NCBI GenBank assembly: GCA_947172415.1
Contig: OX359193.1
Coordinates: forward strand, 5,636,501 to 5,700,500
Length of the DNA: 64,000 bases
Direction: 5' to 3'
Source of the DNA: Chondrosia reniformis
Taxonomy: Eukaryota; Porifera; Demospongiae; Chondrillida; Chondrillidae
Every line of letters begins with the position of its first letter. The first letter of the stretch is position 1. The notes beneath the pieces are model-generated. The model had not been told where the DNA came from and did no database searches. It saw nothing but the letters and a program-made list of their open reading frames with translations. Of the stretch, positions 36,882 to 48,012 are shown in pieces. The position numbers and the translations under genes are program-made.

Positions 36882-38260
36882 GGAGATCTGGAATCCTTGT
36901 GGAGATGGCCTGATATGATGTCCAGCCTAAAAGAGAGAACTGATCTGACACCAAACATCATCATTGACCTGCTGAAGAAGTGCTTAACAACCACTTACTT
37001 CCAGTACCAAGACAAATTTTACCAGCAGACAGAAGGTGCAGCAATGGGTTCACCCCTCTCCCCTCTCATTGCCAACATCTATATGGAGTTCTTTGAAGAA
37101 CTAGCTATTGAGACTGCCAAGGACAAACCATCACTCTGGCTCCGTTATGTAGATGACACATTCGCTGTATGGAGACATGGAGAGGAGAACCTAGGAAACT
37201 TCTTCGCCACCTCAACTCCATCAGAAGTACCATCCAATTCGCAATAGAGAAAGAAGAGCGAGGACAGTTGCCTTTCCTGGATGTTTTAGTCAGAAAAGAT
37301 ACCTTGAGCCAACAGTTTCATTTCAGTGTCTTCAGGAAACCGACGCACACTGATAGTTACATAAATTACAAATCCAATCACCACCCTGCTACCAAGATTG
37401 CCACCATCCTTTGCCTAAGAAAAAGAGCAGAAGACATTTGCCAAGGAGAAGATCTAAAGAAAGAACTCAACCACATTGAAGATACCTTCATTGCCAATGG
37501 TTATCCCAGAGGACTTGTGAAGAGGACTTTACACAAAAGGAAAGGCAATAGACAACCAGAGGAGGAAACGGATGAACAAGAGAGGATACTGTGCCTACCT
37601 TACATCAAAGGCATCAGTGAAACTCTCCACAGGACCTGCAGACCCCTCAAAGTCAGGATAGTACACAAGGCTCCCACCACTTTGCGTTCCCTACTGACCA
37701 GGGTTAAGCCACCAACCCCCAAGGACCAGGTGACTGGAGTCATTTACCAGATCCCCTGTGAGTGTGGAGACAACTACATTGGAGAAACCTCAAAGACCTT
37801 AAATGAAAGGCTGAAGGAACACCAACGGGCTGTAAGAAGAATGGACAACAACAACTCAGTTGCTGTACATGTGAGAGACACTGGACACAACATCTCATGG
37901 GAAAATGCCAAAATAATGCTGAAAGAAGATAACAAGATGAGAAGAAAGAGGCAATCAAGATTAAGACCATCCCCTGTTTCAATATGGACCAAGGAATCTA
38001 TTTGGATCCTATCTGGAATGACTTTATTTAATTAACACTTGTAATTCATTTTTATCCTCATTAAATATTCGGCGCACTTTTTTCATTACATCATTTTTCA
38101 CACCTGCCAACCAACTTCATTTAATCAACAACCTTTCCTCACTTTTCCATATTGCTGATGAAGACCTTTGGGTTGAAACGTTCTATTCCAAAGATTTGAT
38201 GTTGCTGTTGCTCAATGAACTTCATATATCATCATGATCGCGACAAATAAACCCTATCAG
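36882..38260 (+). mobile_element. Penelope-like retroelement, 5'-truncated, broken
   Basis: Contains the C-terminal part of a reverse transcriptase (GAAMGSPLSPLIANIYMEFFEE, catalytic YVDD, then LPFLDVLVRKD). A GIY-YIG endonuclease domain follows (GVIYQIPCECGDNYIGETS, LNERLKEHQRAV). RT plus GIY-YIG is diagnostic of Penelope-like elements. The two parts lie in different frames, so the copy carries at least one break, and the 5' part of the RT is missing. The element is flanked by 12-bp direct repeats TACATACTCATG at 36870-36881 and 38261-38272, a clean target-site duplication. It inserted in the spacer upstream of collagen 4, after the cassette duplications. Confidence 0.93.
38150..38190 (+). 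ncRNA. hammerhead-ribozyme-like core at the Penelope 3' end
   Basis: CTGATGA (38155-38161) is followed by a 13-nt segment able to form a short stem II (GACC/GGTT) and then GAAAC (38175-38179) and CGTT. This is the order of a hammerhead core. Penelope-like elements are known to carry minimal hammerhead motifs in their terminal repeats. Stem II is weak here and stem III is only the palindrome ACGT, as in the dimeric forms reported for this class. Activity is not shown. A decayed relative lies at 61480-61515. Confidence 0.5.
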
Positions 38261-38456
38261 TACATACTCATGTACTAAAGAATATCAACAGTACAAAACT
38301 AATTATTACCATTTATGTGACCTATAAACTATATTCATTAACTACAGTATACAGGCCTAGGGGCGTGCCCAGGAAGGTATTTTTACAGCTGGGCATGCCC
38401 TGTGTTTATTATCAGTGTACACCCTAATTTAGACAATATAGTTTTCACTGCTTGCT

Positions 38457-39794
38457 ATGGTCAGTACCAAAGTATTAGTAGTATGTCTATTAATTGCTCA
38501 AGTACTGAGCACTGATGCCAACAGAACCTGTGTTGATACAAAAGAGACTGGAAGATTGAACTTTGAGCTCTTGGTTGATGTTCTTGGTGTTCCAGGTCAA
38601 GTTGGACCAGAAGGACAGAAAGGACAGAAAGGTGAGCTTGGAGTGCAAGGAAGAACTGGAGTGAGAGGGGAAACAGGCCAAAAGGGAGAACCTGGTGATG
38701 TTGGACCAGTAGGACCCCAAGGAGACAAAGGGGAGAAAGGCAGGAGAGGTGAGAAGGGTGACTTAGGTCTGCAAGGTCTGCAAGGCATTCAAGGTCCAGT
38801 TGGCTTACCTGGTCCAATAGGAAGAGAAGGCCCACAAGGACCAGAGGGTCCAGAAGGTCCTCAAGGTATACAAGGTCCAACTGGGTCTCGTGGTCCTCGT
38901 GGTTTGCAGGGTATCAAAGGTTCACAAGGTGTTCCTGGTCCAGCTGGTCCTCGTGGTGTACAAGGACCTCAAGGAGTGCAAGGTATTCCTGGAGATACTG
39001 TTCTCACAAGTGAAGAGTTCATTAGTGTATGCCAAAATGTGAGTGAAAAGGTGTTGGATAGTTTAGCAATGAAATTGGAAAGAATGGAGAGGGAAATTGA
39101 TGCACTGAAATCAAATCATACCAAATGTGGCATCTTTGATGTAAACTGGAGACGCATTGCTTACCTTGACATGACCCAACCTTCAGCAAGGTGTCCATCA
39201 AGTCTAACAGAACACAGCAATAGTTCAACTGGACAGAGAGCTTGTGGAAGAAGTTCAGACCGAGGTTGCTCTTCACTTATATTTCCATCTAAGAGGAAGT
39301 ATTCACAGGTCTGTGGACAGGTAGTTGGATATCAACAAGGATCAATGGATTCATTTGCACCTAATCGCATTGATGTCAAGACTATTAATGATGTATATGT
39401 TGATGGTATATCCATCACACATGGAAATCCTAGGCAGCATTTGTGGACCTATGCAGTTGGTCTTAGAGAAAAAGTTACTTCCTCATGCAATCGGTGTCCA
39501 GGAGATATAGCAGATTATCCAGTTTCTTGTATTCCAGACTTTGTTGGAATTGACTATTACTGTGAAACCGGTTGGGTATCTTCGTTTAATAATGGAAGAC
39601 ATGTAGTATGGGACGATCCATTGTGGGATGGTAAGGGATGTCATCTTTCAACAGCTCACTCTTGTGACAGATATGGATGGTTCCACAAGCAAGTTAACAC
39701 AACCACTGACTATATTGAAGTGAGATTGTGCACTAGTGAAGATACAAGCAATGAAGATGTTCTTGCAGAAGTCATTGAAATATGGGTATTGTAA
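38457..39794 (+). CDS. secreted collagen-like protein 4
   Basis: An intact single-exon gene of 445 aa. Domains are the signal peptide ([20 protein letters not shown]), the Gly-X-Y domain and the Cys-rich C-terminal domain with [28 protein letters not shown] and DYIEVRLC. Differences from copy 1 are concentrated in the middle of the C-terminal domain ([25 protein letters not shown]). The upstream ~100 bp carry the same GGGCGTGCCCAGGAAG and TTTTTACAGCTGGGC blocks as copies 2 and, less exactly, 1 and 3. They are probably the promoter. AATAAA is at 39975-39980. With copy 1 it is one of two copies that look fully functional. Confidence 0.9.
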   Translation: MVSTKVLVVCLLIAQVLSTDANRTCVDTKETGRLNFELLVDVLGVPGQVGPEGQKGQKGELGVQGRTGVRGETGQKGEPGDVGPVGPQGDKGEKGRRGEKGDLGLQGLQGIQGPVGLPGPIGREGPQGPEGPEGPQGIQGPTGSRGPRGLQGIKGSQGVPGPAGPRGVQGPQGVQGIPGDTVLTSEEFISVCQNVSEKVLDSLAMKLERMEREIDALKSNHTKCGIFDVNWRRIAYLDMTQPSARCPSSLTEHSNSSTGQRACGRSSDRGCSSLIFPSKRKYSQVCGQVVGYQQGSMDSFAPNRIDVKTINDVYVDGISITHGNPRQHLWTYAVGLREKVTSSCNRCPGDIADYPVSCIPDFVGIDYYCETGWVSSFNNGRHVVWDDPLWDGKGCHLSTAHSCDRYGWFHKQVNTTTDYIEVRLCTSEDTSNEDVLAEVIEIWVL

Positions 39795-40515
39795 ACCAAA
39801 CGTAATACCTAAAGCTCTTTCTTTATCAATGCAGATAGAGTAGACTCACCTTTAATAGATTTAGAGTACAGTCTTTGTTGTAGCTATCTTAACTAAAAAC
39901 TCTTTTGCTGTAGCTTTCTCTATGCAATGATGTATATGACTGAATTCTACTTAGTTCTTCACATATGAACATGTAATAAATGCTACATTTTCATATGAGA
40001 ATATGCATGTAAAAAATCCTGGATATATATATAAAGCTGTAGCTAGTGCAAGTTGCAAATTACATGAGTAAATAATTAAAATGCTAGCTTCCTAGGAGGG
40101 TTGTGAATGTTCACAAACCAGCTTTTTAAGATATATAAAATAGAAGTCTATAAATTGGGAATAAATTTTAAATACAAAATGCAATTGGACTGTACTAAAT
40201 GTAAAGTGTACTTGCATTCATAAAATGTGTAGCATACATTGCCAGATCTATATAGCAGGAAAATTTTCACTTTCATTATCACCTATATAGCATATATCTC
40301 TCTCCTCCATCTATCTGTTTATTAACTTTTGGGTTTATAGCCAGCATATTTACAACATTCTAAACTGCACACAGGTCTCTTTTACACATTGTACACATGA
40401 TGAGTATTTTTATACATGATATAAAATGTGATTATAGTATAAAACTTCACATTCCTAGTATATAAAGTAGCCGTGTAAATGGAGCCCGAGGGCGGAGAAG
40501 ACTGAAAATAGCGCC

Positions 40516-43500
40516 ATGAGTGGCAAAGTCGGCGATCTAAGTCCTCAACAACAAGAAACATTGGCCAAGGTAGAGACCAGGTGTATATATGTATAATTCC
40601 ACTTGCGATTGATCTGCTTCGTCAGTTGCTGTTTATAAGTATCATTGCTTAGCCGTAAGCACAATACAAGTTGCTAACATTCAATTAGCCACTGTGAATT
40701 GATTTGACGGTTGTAATTGTAGCCTCAGAATGGTATATATTTGGTGTTCAACTTCAGTGGTCGGCCTAAATTCCTTATTGTCTATTCACTCGTGAAGTAG
40801 TAAATGAGTCGTATTACAGTGAGACCTACTTCACATATTGTTTATATCAACATGTACAGTTCAAGGCTGCCTCAACTGATGTGTGGAATGACAGCTTTGA
40901 TGACTACTACCTACTCAGGTGGCTACGAGGTACATAGAAGTTAATCATGTTTCACTAGTGACTAATCTATTTCACTAGTGACTTGTAAAGTTGTTTTTAT
41001 AATATGGACAAGTCTATTGAGGACATATTATATTCCATTTTAGCAAGAAAATTTAATTTGGCTAAATCTGAAGCTATGTTGAGAAATGTGAGTACGTATG
41101 TAGGTACATGTAAGTGTACAATGAACAGTGGACTGGAGGTTACTGTTTATATATATGGGTATCTCTTAATACAGCATTTGGAGTTCAGGAAGACGTGGAA
41201 TGCTGATACAATAGTGGAGGACTACAAACCACCAGAGGTGAGATGTACTGGATCAATATATACACTCTCCACCATATCTAACATAAATACTGCTGATAAT
41301 TATAATTCTAAATAAGTATAAAGGTATGGACTGGGTGACTGTTAAACCATAAATTACTATAATGTGGATTCCTGTGTATCAATTTCATTCCACATTATGA
41401 AGGTTTCCTCAATTCTAAGGCTTTGTCAAATTAAGCACTTTACATATAATACTTGGTCTGATAACCTTTGTGAGATTAGTAAATCAATAATTACCTCTTT
41501 GTTCTGAGAGTAGCAGTTACATTAAGCTTCAATGTATCCATCCCTCTATATATACGTAAGTAATAAACTATCGATCAGTCAATTCTAAAGAAAATTTCCC
41601 TATACAGGAGAATCTATGACTAATTGAAGCTATTTGTATGAGTATGTAGCATGAATGTAGTGATAAATTAAATATATGATCACTATCACAAATGTATGTA
41701 ATTTGGTGGAACTGTCAAAATTGTTATTTGGGCTGGTAGTGCTTTGAAGGTCTATAGCATCAGATTGTACGTACATAATTGCAACAATTTTTAATTCTCT
41801 TATCATGTGTGTTGCATATAGGTGCTTGAGAAGTATTACCCATCTGGAGTCCTTGGTCTAGATAGGGATGGTGATCCTATAATTTGGAATGTGTTTGGTA
41901 ACATGGACTTTAGAGGTATATACGTACAATGTACTCAAGAGATTATTCAATTTTTGAGATGTACATATATATATACGTACGTACATATATACTAATACCA
42001 ATTGTTCAAATCCTACATATATAAATCATATTGCATGTCACATACGTAAGACTGATTCATGTTTGCCACTTATATACTTGGAATTAGGTAGGTTGCCATT
42101 CTAATCTTCATGGCAGGCTTAAACTCTACAGCCTTAAACATTTTTTCTGGAGATCTTTTATAGACATACATGTAGCTGTAAAATGTTAATATGGACATCT
42201 ATCAATTATCTGTTGCTCCACATTTACTTTAAGAATAACTTGAGTCCTATTTTTGTCATTACAAAGTCATGAATGTGTTGGATTGATGTTGTAAACCATT
42301 TTTGTTAAAGGCTATCATCGATCAGTTACAAGGGATCAGCTAATTCGCCATGTTGTCTACAAAAATGAAAAAATAATCCAATTAAAAAAAGAATTATCTA
42401 GAAAGGTATGCACAGATGATTACATATGACAAGAAAATAACTTAAGATTGTTACCTGAATCAGACACTTCTTGGTCTAATAGATCATCATTAATTATCTT
42501 CCTTGAGAGGAGAAGCTAGTTTTATTGATGTACCTACAGAGCGTATGATAATGCAGATAATCTACGTATGTACACTAAATTCCAATTACAGTAATGAAGT
42601 TTTATATATTTGTTTATTTCAATACATATACATATGGTGTAGGCTGGTCGCGTAATAGAAACTCACACTACTGTGGAGGACTTGGAGAACATGAGCATTC
42701 AGAGACACTACTATTGGCCAGGTACATACATACTTCTCAGAAAGTATATACTCTACCACTTACAAAGGTAATGTATATATCTTATTTTTGCTTCATACCT
42801 GCAGGTATAAAAATGTTCCAAGAGGTAAGCTTGTCTCCATGCACTGTGGGTCACATTAGCACACTTTTACATTTATTTGAACCTACGTATATACATACAT
42901 ATAGCTATGTATGTATTTTGGAATTACTTAATTCTTATTATTTTACAGTTTCTGACAATCTTTGAGGACAACTATCCGGAAATTGTGAAGCATATTATTG
43001 TTATTAAAGGTTCTTATCTGCAATGTGTTATGCTGTATATGTACACATGTGGACAGTTGTCACATGATCTCATAAATAGTGTTCATATTTCAGCTCCTAA
43101 GGTATTTCCTGTTGCATTCAAACTGATTAAACCTTTCCTGGATGAAGCCACAAGGCAAAAGATGAAAGTATTAGGTGGTAAGTATACTCTAATTACACAT
43201 ACGTATGCACATGTTCTAAGCTAGTAAAGAATTGGAATAATGCAATTGCCCATGTAATAGCTGTGTTACATGAAATTTATAGTATATTCAGTACAAGGCT
43301 AAAGAAATACATGAATACGTTTCAAAGAACACTATTGCTCTAGATTCATGACCTTCGTAGGATAAGCCTATAGGTTTGGATCAGTCACATGTTTGTATTA
43401 TGATAGAAGTAGCTCATTGATGAAACACTTGTGGTTTAAACACACTGTCCTGAGATCTGCTCCAGAGATTGCTTCTTCCATGTTTTTCTATACTAGTGAA

Positions 43501-45620
43501 GTATGAAGATTTGTTGGTTTGCATATCCCTTAGATGGTTGCTGTACGTGTGTACAACGACCCACTACTTTAGTGGGGCCCTCCCACAGAATGGGCGGGGT
43601 CACAGATAAGCAGCTATTTCTGACAAATCAAAGCTAATTGAATTGGATAGATGAAGATTAATAATTAGTTAGTTCATGAGGGAGGCATGATTGAGGGGTG
43701 CTGTAACAACTATAGCTGAGCACTGATGGTTTAAGCCGGATGCCCTGGAAATAATAATTGTCCTTGTCCCTCTTAATGATCTTTCAGTGTGCTGTAACTG
43801 TCACTATGTACACATGTCTTTATGTGTGTGTAAAATGCATGTGCTTGTTCTCAATTCTTTGTTTTTATATGCTCCTAACTGATTAACCAATGGCACAACT
43901 CAAGCTTAGCTGATTGATAGCACTTCTCAGACCTTCCTCAGCTGTGTGCCTCACGGCCTCTACATTCTCATGAAGATGGGTAATATGTACATGCTAAATG
44001 ATTTCTCCATTTTCAGGAGACTGGCAGGAGCAGCTTCAGAAGTACATTGATCCTGACAATATTCCTGCTTACTATGGAGGAAATAGGAATGAACCAGATC
44101 CACAGTGCAGTGACTATGTGAGCTGCTAACAGCATTCACATGTGCTTAAAACACATGTAGTATGTAGATAGATTTGTGAACCCTATATTTAATGTCTTCC
44201 ATAATGTCTATTAGTTATGCCTGGGTGGTGATATACCTCCAGAATACTACATGATTAACTTAACAGAAACGTCACAGGAAGAGATGGAACTGATTCAAGT
44301 TGGCAGAGGTTCAACTACTCAAGTTGAATACACTATTGATACTCCAGGTTCCTGTATTAGGTGGGTATGCATACATACGTATGTATGGGACCTTGATAAA
44401 GTATATATACGTATCATAAGACAGGCATTGGTGTTTTTCATGGCCACCATTTGCAAGGCTGCATCACCAATAAGATGGGGTTTGTGGGTCGTATTTCACT
44501 GTTAACCTTGCATATATGCAATACTGGGTTTACATTTGTCCTTTGAGCTGAATAATTTGAAATGATTGCTTAAATTTAGTCTACAGTATTTATTAAATGC
44601 ATTACAATACAAAGCCTTCAAATGTAATTGTTATGGTTGTATATGATCATTATCAATCTCTATACTTCAGGTATGAGTTTATTACTAAGGACTATGACAT
44701 TGGATTCGGTATTTATCATAAACCATTGAAATCAAAAGCCTGTCAGAATGCAGGAAGTATGACTCCCAAAGTAAGTCATACTCATCCTAGTTCATCCATT
44801 CACTTAAGTGGTTCACACCCAGTACATATACACGTATGAACAGTGCTATTTACTTCTATGACAGGTAAAATCTGAGAGAAGAAACAGTCATATTGTACCA
44901 GAAAGTGGTATCCACATCTGTGAAACTACAGGAATATGTAAGTGGCACTTCAAGGGAGCAGTAGTCTCGTGATTCCACTTGAGATTAAGAATGGGTCTGT
45001 TCTCTCTTCTCCCTCAGATGTTCTACGGTTTGATAACACTTACAGCTGGACTAGAACTAAAGAGGTGAAATACTCAGCTAGGGTCCTTCCTCCGGACACT
45101 GAGATCTGTCAGACAGATGGCTTCAATGGATATGATGAACAAGGAGAGCTATCTGCTACTAAAAGTAGTACAAGTGGCAACTCAAAGAATAATGATGATG
45201 AATTTGAAGATGCTCAAGTGAGATTGTTTCTTGGGCATAGTTTTGAATGTACTAAATAGTACACCATGGGTCCTATAGAATATATTACAGATAACCTTAA
45301 TTAAGGAGAGTAGAGTAACTATAAAATAGTATAGAAAGCAATTGCAAGCAACAAAGCGTAAACTGCACAAAATTGCTTTCTCATACTATCCTGCCGTAGT
45401 AGGCATATATTACACAGAACTGATCTTTATTTATCCATCACTATCAATCTGATTTGATTTGGCCAGATAGCAATCCAATATAATTCACTGCCTATAGAGT
45501 TGTGTACACTAAATAGGTCTCTATGGACACTCCAGAATATATATTTCATTTTTTTAGGAGTCTCTGAGAGAGGGAGAACCAGGAAAGCAGGAGGCCAAAG
45601 TGATTGGAAAAGGGGAATAG
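40516..45620 (+). CDS. SEC14-like lipid-transfer protein C (CRAL-TRIO + GOLD)
   Basis: A complete third copy with 16 exons in phase (448 aa): 40516-40569, 40860-40929, 41044-41087, 41175-41237, 41822-41915, 42311-42405, 42643-42721, 42805-42824, 42949-43009, 43094-43177, 44017-44117, 44215-44360, 44671-44770, 44865-44937, 45018-45217 and 45558-45620. Exons 2-15 have exactly the same lengths as in copies A and B. Its exon 1 and promoter match those of the two remnants ([16 protein letters not shown]). CRAL-TRIO residues are conserved ([27 protein letters not shown]). The last exon is shorter and different ([20 protein letters not shown]). The whole gene lies at the right end of the cassette array. 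It was therefore the right-hand partner in the exchanges that produced the remnants. Confidence 0.95.
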
Positions 45621-45872
45621 TGTACAGAAAGTTGCTGCATGATGCTGCAACTATATTTTATTAGTGCTGAAGTAAAATTAGTTTTCTGATGACCATTTGC
45701 AATCACACTCATGCTTTATTTAATGTATATAATTTTTTACAAACAATGCACAATATGTTATACATATTATACCTACGTAGACAGTACGGTCAATAAATCT
45801 GATCTCCTTCCCACATGATAGAAAAGAGATCATTATACGTACGTATATATGGCTTATACCCTGCAGTCAGGA

Positions 45873-46115
45873 CTAGAAATATTAAAAATTTTCTACAAAA
45901 ATAGTGAAGATGTAGGGATGGCATAAAAAGTAGAGAAACAAGAAAGGGATGTTACACAGTGAAGCATTAGCTGTGCATGAATCATACAACACCCTTGCTT
46001 GTAGGATTCATGTATAGCTAATGCTTCACTGTGTAACATCCCTTTCTTGTTTCTCTACTTTTTATGCCATCCCTACATCTTCACTATTTTTGTAGAAAAT
46101 TTTTAATATTTCTAG
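45873..46115. repeat. 243-bp near-perfect inverted repeat (113-bp arms)
   Basis: Left arm 45873-45985 and right arm 46003-46115 are reverse complements with about three mismatches, all close to the 17-nt loop. The outer ends are CTAGAAATATT / AATATTTCTAG. No flanking target-site duplication is evident. It is intergenic, 250 bp after SEC14L-C and 770 bp before DNAJC30. Transcription from either side would give a long hairpin RNA. It may be a foldback element, a hairpin-RNA locus or a palindrome created by inverted duplication. Confidence 0.95.
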
Positions 46116-46883
46116 TTTCTGTACTTTTTATGGAGCATGGGCTAGGAATTAGATTCATATAATTAAAATCATTTTGGTTTCGCAATCTTCGACTGATTAT
46201 GACGTCATTAAAATGGCGACTTTATTGAGGCCTTGACTCTAGGGTCATGAAAACCGTCATGCTCAATAATAGCGTTATCGCTCTCGCTTCTACAAAAGAA
46301 TACAGCTCGGAAAATTTGCAGTAGTTTCGTGTAACAATTAGTCCAAAAGCTTATATAGTTTTTTAGTTATGGCTGACGAAGAAGAATAAGAAGAAGAAGA
46401 AGAATATGAAGAAGACGAAAATGGGAATTTTTAAAGTTTATTATTTCGCCAGCGGGACATATTCGCTTGCCTTTAAGGTCTATTTAGAGTATGTATATTG
46501 TATATTTAGCTATACATAGCCTTGTTTTGTCGATTTTCGGCCTATTTTGGGATTTCGCTCCTATACCAATGTATGGGGAAAACGAAAAAAACCGTGTCAT
46601 CCCTACATAGGGAGTACTACCGTACTCCCTGATAATGAACTTGTATACAAACATTGTTTAAATGGCCGCCTTTAGGTAGGAATAGTTTAAATGGCCGTCT
46701 TCAGGAGTAGCACTAGTACGTACACGTATGGAACGAGATATCTCTTTTTCTCTACCAACAACACTATATATAAAGGTTAGTCTAATTTTTGAATTGCTTT
46801 AAGATTTTTGTAACGCCGTTAACCTTGTTTGATGATCTCTGAATATAGTAACGTCTCTTTCAAAACCAACTCATTCGAGTAGG
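46116..46883. other. intergenic, upstream of DNAJC30
   Basis: No gene was recognised. A short Glu-rich frame at 46370 stops after five codons, followed by a (GAA)n-like run. TGACGTCA occurs at 46199-46206 and may be a CRE-type site. The end near DNAJC30 should hold that gene's promoter. Confidence 0.4.
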
Positions 46884-47678
46884 ATGTTCAGCCATAGAGG
46901 GTTCGACATGCATTTCGAGTCGGATAGTGCACGATGTAACAGTTACTCTACTCAGGTTCGACGTGAACGCCAAAAGGATCTTTACTCTGTACTGGGTGTA
47001 ACGCCCCATTCGACACAAAGCCAAATTAAGACTGCATATTATGAGCTATCGAAGAAGTACCATCCAGGTAGGCAGTGTGGTCCCAGGTAGACAGTCCCTT
47101 GCCCTCTAGTGGCCTGGGCCTACGAGTCCTTAGCTTAGCTTGTCCTGTAGTGGTCTGGGTCTGGAATTCTTGAATGCATCCTTGTAGCAAAATATTGCTT
47201 ATTTTCCATTTTTATTTCAATATTTAGGTCCGATGTATAATTTCATATCCTTTAATTAAATATAGATCTTAATAGTGGTCAGGACACTCACACTGCCTTT
47301 AGCGAAATCAATGCTGCTTATGAAGTTCTTGGCTCCTATGAACTGAGAAAGAAGTATGATAAAGGTGTCCTTTATAAGTTCCCCAACCCTCGGCATCAAC
47401 ACCCCAACCAGAGCTACACTCATCCCAACACCTCAAGCACCATGAGTGGAAAGAAGGCAAAATTTGATTTTGATGAATTTTATAGAGCTCACTATGGAGA
47501 GGCCCGCAGGAGGCAAACAAGAGCTGAAGAGGAAAGAAGAAGAGCGATGCAAGAGACACAACAGCAAACAATGACAGACATTCAAGAAGCGGTATCCAAA
47601 GTGCTTGTAGTAGCTGCTGTGTTAGTAGTCGGATGGCTAGGTTTTACACAACGAAGACACAGGCAACACAAAGAATAA
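46884..47678 (+). CDS. DNAJC30: J-domain protein DNAJC30-like
   Basis: Two exons (46884-47067, 47266-47678) give 198 aa. The J domain starts at residue ~31 (KDLYSVLGVTPHSTQSQIKT). Its HPD tripeptide is restored only after splicing, because the intron falls between the first and second base of the Asp codon (CAT CCA G / AT). Helix IV ends in LRKKYDKGVLY. Downstream, FDFDEFYRAHYGE matches the block FNFDAFYQAHYGE of vertebrate DNAJC30. A single hydrophobic segment near the C-terminus (VLVVAAVLVVGWLGF) would anchor it in the mitochondrial inner membrane. The vertebrate protein assists complex I repair and ATP synthase. AATAAA is at 47795-47800. Confidence 0.88.
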
Positions 47679-48012
47679 CTTATTGTACATTTTTATTATT
47701 ATCTACCATTTAAATGTATATAAGATACCGCACAAAGTGCATTTGGTAAAGGTGACAATTTAGTTCCCAACCGTCTAGTTATACATATTTATTTAATAAA
47801 GTTTGTCAACCCACATACTTATAATTTATTATTTGTGCTGTATATATTTACATATGTGTATTTAAACAGCATGTATTATTATTTAAAATATAATTATATT
47901 CACAATAATATATAATAGAAAGTGTTTTAAGTTTTATTTAAAATAAGGAATCACAATGCATAAATAGTACTAGCAGGTCCCAAATATTTTCATGCAAACT
48001 ACTTTAGCAGTG

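Noticed and set aside
38381-38401. p53-type response element upstream of collagen 4
   Set aside because: Only one perfect half-site (GGGCATGCCC). The partner block has a mismatching core and lies about 20 bp away, so it is not a canonical site.
28286-39276. Minus-strand open frames across the collagen genes
   Set aside because: Shadows of the Gly-X-Y coding pattern. The plus strand has signal peptides, domains and poly(A) signals.
46370-46440. Possible short acidic protein starting MADEEE
   Set aside because: A stop follows immediately. The rest is a GAA-rich run without a start.
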